Positions 5,524 to 5,968 of a stretch of 5,968 nucleotides of DNA are shown one piece after another. The notes beneath the pieces were generated by a model, which saw nothing but the letters and a program-made list of their open reading frames with translations, was not told the DNA's origin and made no database searches. The stretch covers positions 1 through 5,968 of the forward strand of contig JAEXMK010000171.1 of NCBI GenBank assembly GCA_023444445.1. The letters run 5' to 3'. The stretch comes from Pseudomonadota bacterium. GTDB taxonomy: Bacteria > Pseudomonadota > Alphaproteobacteria > Rhizobiales > Rhizobiaceae. Position 1 is the first letter of the stretch; each line of letters starts with the position of its first letter. A program made the position numbers and the translations under genes.

Positions 5524-5968
5524 TTAGTTTTTGAGGAAGCTTGTAAAGGCGGCGGAATATTCCGTGTGCCAGCGCGACAGCGGCGGACGATTTTGGACGA
5601 TGTCCTGGGCGGCCCAGAGTATGCGCTTTTCATCCGTCGGGCGGTCCACTTCACCGTCGGGGCAGAGAATGTAGAAATCACCGCGGCCAATGCTTTCGAC
5701 CATGAAATCCACGGTCTGTTCGCCGGTCCAGGCGCCTTCAGGCTTTTCCGTTCTGCCATGGGCGGTGAGGCCGGTGAAGACAAAACCGGGGATCAGCAGG
5801 TGGGCGGAAACCGCGCTGTTAGGCACATTGCGCAACTCGTGCTGAAGCGCTTCAGTGAAGGTTTTGACGCCGGCCTTCGAGACATTATAGGCCGGGTCAC
5901 CCGGCGGCGTGGTGATGCCCTGTTTCGAGCCTGTATTGATGATTAGCGCTGGCTCGCCATGGGCAATA
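5524..5968 (-). CDS. Short-chain dehydrogenase/reductase (SDR) family protein, C-terminal part
   Basis: The frame is open from the right edge of the window to TAA at 5526-5524, giving 147 residues; the N-terminal NAD(P)-binding half lies outside. The fragment shows the classical SDR active site: INTGSKQG with the catalytic serine at fragment residue 14, then YNVSK at 27-31 with the catalytic tyrosine and lysine, and the following helix (AGVKTFTEALQHELR). The later LLIPGFVFTGLT corresponds to the usual PG-x-V-x-T segment after the active site. The C-terminal part (WTGEQTVDFMVESIGRGDFYILCPDGE) is common in uncharacterised SDRs that carry an elongated tail. It is probably an oxidoreductase of unknown substrate. 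It is encoded upstream of the LysE-family gene on the same strand, with a 151-base gap holding a stem-loop and a likely promoter, so co-transcription is not required. Confidence 0.88.
   Translation of the reverse strand, partial: IAHGEPALIINTGSKQGITTPPGDPAYNVSKAGVKTFTEALQHELRNVPNSAVSAHLLIPGFVFTGLTAHGRTEKPEGAWTGEQTVDFMVESIGRGDFYILCPDGEVDRPTDEKRILWAAQDIVQNRPPLSRWHTEYSAAFTSFLKN

Noticed and set aside
5485..5946. 153-codon open frame on the plus strand over the SDR gene
   Set aside because: The opposite strand encodes the SDR active site (Ser, YxxxK), so this frame is a shadow.

Overview
The window looks like chromosomal DNA from an alphaproteobacterium, most likely a Rhizobiales member of the Agrobacterium/Rhizobium type. 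The reasons are the moderately high G+C, an IalB-family gene next to rlmN, the codon usage, and proteins that read like rhizobial homologues. The species call is inference; no search was run. Nothing suggests a mobile element, prophage, CRISPR array or RNA gene, and gene density is normal.

Layout, left to right. (1) The 3' part of an IalB (invasion-associated locus B) family gene on the + strand, closed by a clean hairpin terminator. (2) rlmN on the + strand, the radical-SAM methyltransferase for 23S rRNA A2503 and tRNA A37, with all key residues present. (3) A three-gene + strand ABC importer cassette: a periplasmic substrate-binding protein of the TrpX-like (ABC_sub_bind) family, an integral-membrane permease, and an ATPase. 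The permease and ATPase genes both start with GTG and overlap by 4 bases. A strong hairpin and then a second one separate the binding-protein gene from the permease gene. (4) On the - strand, converging on the ATPase gene, a complete LysE/RhtB-family exporter gene. (5) Further right, also on the - strand, the 3' part of a classical short-chain dehydrogenase/reductase (SDR) gene that runs off the window.

The importer genes probably act together: the binding protein captures a small solute in the periplasm, the permease forms the channel, and the ATPase drives uptake. Relatives in Gram-positive bacteria take up tryptophan or other aromatic amino acids, but the substrate here cannot be read from sequence. 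The neighbouring LysE-type protein normally exports amino acids or similar metabolites. Its promoter region carries a perfect 7-2-7 inverted repeat that could be an operator.

I found no convincing wholly new system. The observations most worth a second look are the tandem hairpins inside the transporter operon, the palindrome ahead of the exporter gene, the hairpin in the rlmN leader, and the unassigned transporter substrate.
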